Shown piece by piece: positions 55,438 to 57,205 of a stretch of DNA of 57,205 bases; positions within the stretch are counted from its first letter, which is position 1; each line of letters opens with the position of its first letter. The stretch comes from Polyangiaceae bacterium. Its GTDB lineage: Bacteria; Myxococcota_A; Polyangia; Polyangiales; Polyangiaceae. Below the pieces are notes generated by a model. The model saw nothing but the letters and a program-made list of their open reading frames with translations, was not told the origin of the DNA and made no database searches. The stretch is from positions 1-57,205 of the forward strand of contig JAFGBI010000350.1 in the NCBI GenBank assembly GCA_016933275.1. Reading direction: 5' to 3'. The position numbers and the translations under genes are program-made.

Positions 55438-55786
55438 CGGGTCCTGGCCACCTCGACGTACCGCATCCTGAGATCGTAGAGGACCTGGTCGAGGGTCCGC
55501 TCCTCCTCCGCGGTCAGGTTACCCCGGGTCTTCTCCTGGAGCAGGGCAAGGAGATCGATGGTCTGGCGGGCGAGCATGGGGCTCGCGTCAGGGCGCCCGG
55601 TGACGGGATTCGGCGCGTCTCCGAGGTGAACGAGCGCCGAGTGGTTGAGAGACAGCACGAACGTCGCGAAATCGATCTCCGGCAACTCCTCCTCGGAGGA
55701 GGCGGCCTGCGCCTTGGCTTCTTCGAACAGAGCAGCGCCAGCACGCAGGTCGGTAGAATTCGGACTACCCGGCCCCCCCGCCGTGC

Positions 55787-55790
<4 letters not shown>
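55434..55790 (-). CDS. DUF1844 family protein
   Basis: 118 residues with the family block IDFATFVLSLNHSALVHLGDAP...LARQTIDLLALLQEKTRGNLTAEEERTLDQVLYDLRMRYVEV. DUF1844 is widespread in myxobacteria and other delta lineages; its function is unknown. It overlaps both neighbours by four bases (ATGA), so it is cotranscribed with the poly-Asp protein and the HtrA protease. Confidence 0.9.
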
Positions 55791-56311
<521 letters not shown>

Positions 56312-56489
56312 GATGAACGCCGCGACGTCGAAGCCGACCCCGACGGCGATTGCGCCTCGCTGGGCGCAGTTGAGCTTATTTTCCGGCGATCGTGATTCTG
56401 GAGCGACCAGGACCGAGAACCAGAGAGGCTCCGGGGCTGGCATGACCGCTCAGGCCCGACGGCACGACCGGTGGCACCCAGGGTAGGCA

Positions 56490-57008
56490 TCACGGTTGGC
56501 TTCCTCGCTCCACGAGCCGCCGAATCGACACGTCGAAGGGAGCAGGGGCTGCTGCCACGGCCGCAGTGCGCGCTCGCTCGAGCTCCGTCTCCGTCGCTGG
56601 CCGCACCCCGCACACCTCGAGTTCGATCGATACCCGTTGACCGGCCAACGGGTGGTTGGCGTCGAGTACCACAGTGGTCTCGCGAACGTCGAGGACCTTC
56701 AGGAGGAGGACCGGCCCGTCGTCATGCTCGGCTTCGAACACCTCGCCGGGTCGCGCGTCGGCAGGGATTTCTTCGCGGTCCACCTCGATGACGCCCGCCG
56801 GATCCCAATTGCCCCATGCTTCATTGGGCCCAAGCTCGATGATGACCCGGTCGCCCGCGACGAGGCCCATTGCCGCTTGTTCCACCACGGGCAGGAGCTG
56901 ACCGTGCCCGAAGACGGCCGATACCGGCTCTGGTGGTGCTCCCTCGACCGGCTCTCCGTCCTCGTCGCGCACCGTGTACGCGATGGTGACCATGGTGTCG
57001 GGTCCCAC
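56490..57008 (-). CDS. slyD: SlyD-type FKBP peptidyl-prolyl isomerase
   Basis: About 172 residues. VTIAYTVRDEDGEPVEGAPPEPVSAVFGHGQLLPVVEQAAMGL is the SlyD start. An IF (insert-in-flap) segment with NEAWGNWDPAGVIEVDREEIPAD follows, then the second FKBP half (DVRETTVVLDANHPLAGQ). It isomerises prolyl bonds and chaperones folding proteins. The His-rich metal-binding tail of E. coli SlyD is absent. I chose the GTG at 57008, which matches the family start; the ATG at 56993 would also serve. Confidence 0.9.
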   Translation of the reverse strand: MGPDTMVTIAYTVRDEDGEPVEGAPPEPVSAVFGHGQLLPVVEQAAMGLVAGDRVIIELGPNEAWGNWDPAGVIEVDREEIPADARPGEVFEAEHDDGPVLLLKVLDVRETTVVLDANHPLAGQRVSIELEVCGVRPATETELERARTAAVAAAPAPFDVSIRRLVERGSQP

Positions 57009-57173
57009 CTGGAACGCGTCGGCATCGTGTTGGAGGAGGGCGGAGCGCACGATGCGTTGGGAGCGACGGCGGGGCATGACAACGGACGCCGCGACTGGGG
57101 CGAGCGCGGGAGCATGAAACCGATCGGGCCAATGCGCAAACCCGCGCACCTCGACCAGCCAGGAACCATCCCC

Positions 57174-57205
57174 CTAGAGCAGCAATCAGGTTGATTGCTG
57201 CGTCA
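57174..57205 (+). repeat. Structured repeat, cut by the window end
   Basis: CTAGAGC followed by the module-1 hairpin with perfect arms GCAGCAATCA and its GCGTCA continuation, identical to the start of the copy at 54214. The rest lies outside the window. Here it is upstream of the slyD-type gene, so it must belong to the 3' side of whatever gene lies to the right, or be free-standing. Confidence 0.8.

Overview
The window is GC-rich and most codons end in G or C. Its gene content points to a myxobacterium-like member of the Myxococcota: a Ser/Thr kinase with an extracytoplasmic domain, several atypical histidine kinases, an FHA-GGDEF protein, a DUF4388/PATAN-type protein with a J-domain, a TGG-rich lipoprotein, paired L,D-transpeptidases, DUF1844 and DUF6132 proteins, and M16 and M3 peptidases. 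The lineage call is inference from gene families. No rRNA or CRISPR array was seen, and there is one tRNA, Thr(CGT).

Layout. Positions 1-1111 hold no convincing gene but are dense in tandem, direct and inverted repeats. Positions 1112-5312 form an accessory module of small overlapping genes (two ribbon-helix-helix proteins, an HTH protein, several unknowns) plus a zinc-ribbon NYN nuclease. The module abuts the 3' end of tRNA-Thr, so it may be one end of an integrated element whose integrase lies outside the window. From 5.7 kb the content is chromosomal: argJ with a PDZ lipoprotein, an orphan CheA-type hybrid kinase, metK with a histone-H1-like tail, an FHA-GGDEF protein, and a glnB-glnA operon. 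Next come a PLP enzyme, Ser/Thr kinase and acetyltransferase run, and two consecutive histidine kinases of which the second has a decayed ATP-binding domain. These are followed by a ferredoxin, the PATAN/J-domain protein, two L,D-transpeptidases flanking ruvB, an M3 peptidase and a TGG-repeat lipoprotein, then a Nudix hydrolase and an HTH/pseudo-receiver regulator.

Positions 38.3-41.5 kb are a gene-poor stretch with fragmented coding remnants and a strong orphan terminator. The right part carries a bacteriohemerythrin, an LIC_10091-like lipoprotein, a PAS histidine kinase, an Lnb-type membrane protein, an active/inactive M16 peptidase pair, and a histidine kinase without an ATPase domain and with a phosphodead receiver. 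It ends with an ECF sigma/anti-sigma operon and an envelope-stress-like operon (SlyD-type FKBP, poly-Asp protein, DUF1844, HtrA).

The most interesting signal is an interspersed, highly structured repeat family built from two modules bounded by CTAGAGC boxes. It occurs at six places (about 12.0, 25.8, 29.4, 40.9, 54.1 and 57.2 kb). At three of them the box supplies the stop codon of the preceding gene: the FHA-GGDEF gene, the J-domain gene and htrA. The two best copies are both close to 160 bp and contain long perfect or near-perfect stems. I do not recognise this family; it could be a MITE-like or REP-like element that has become a 3'-end structure.
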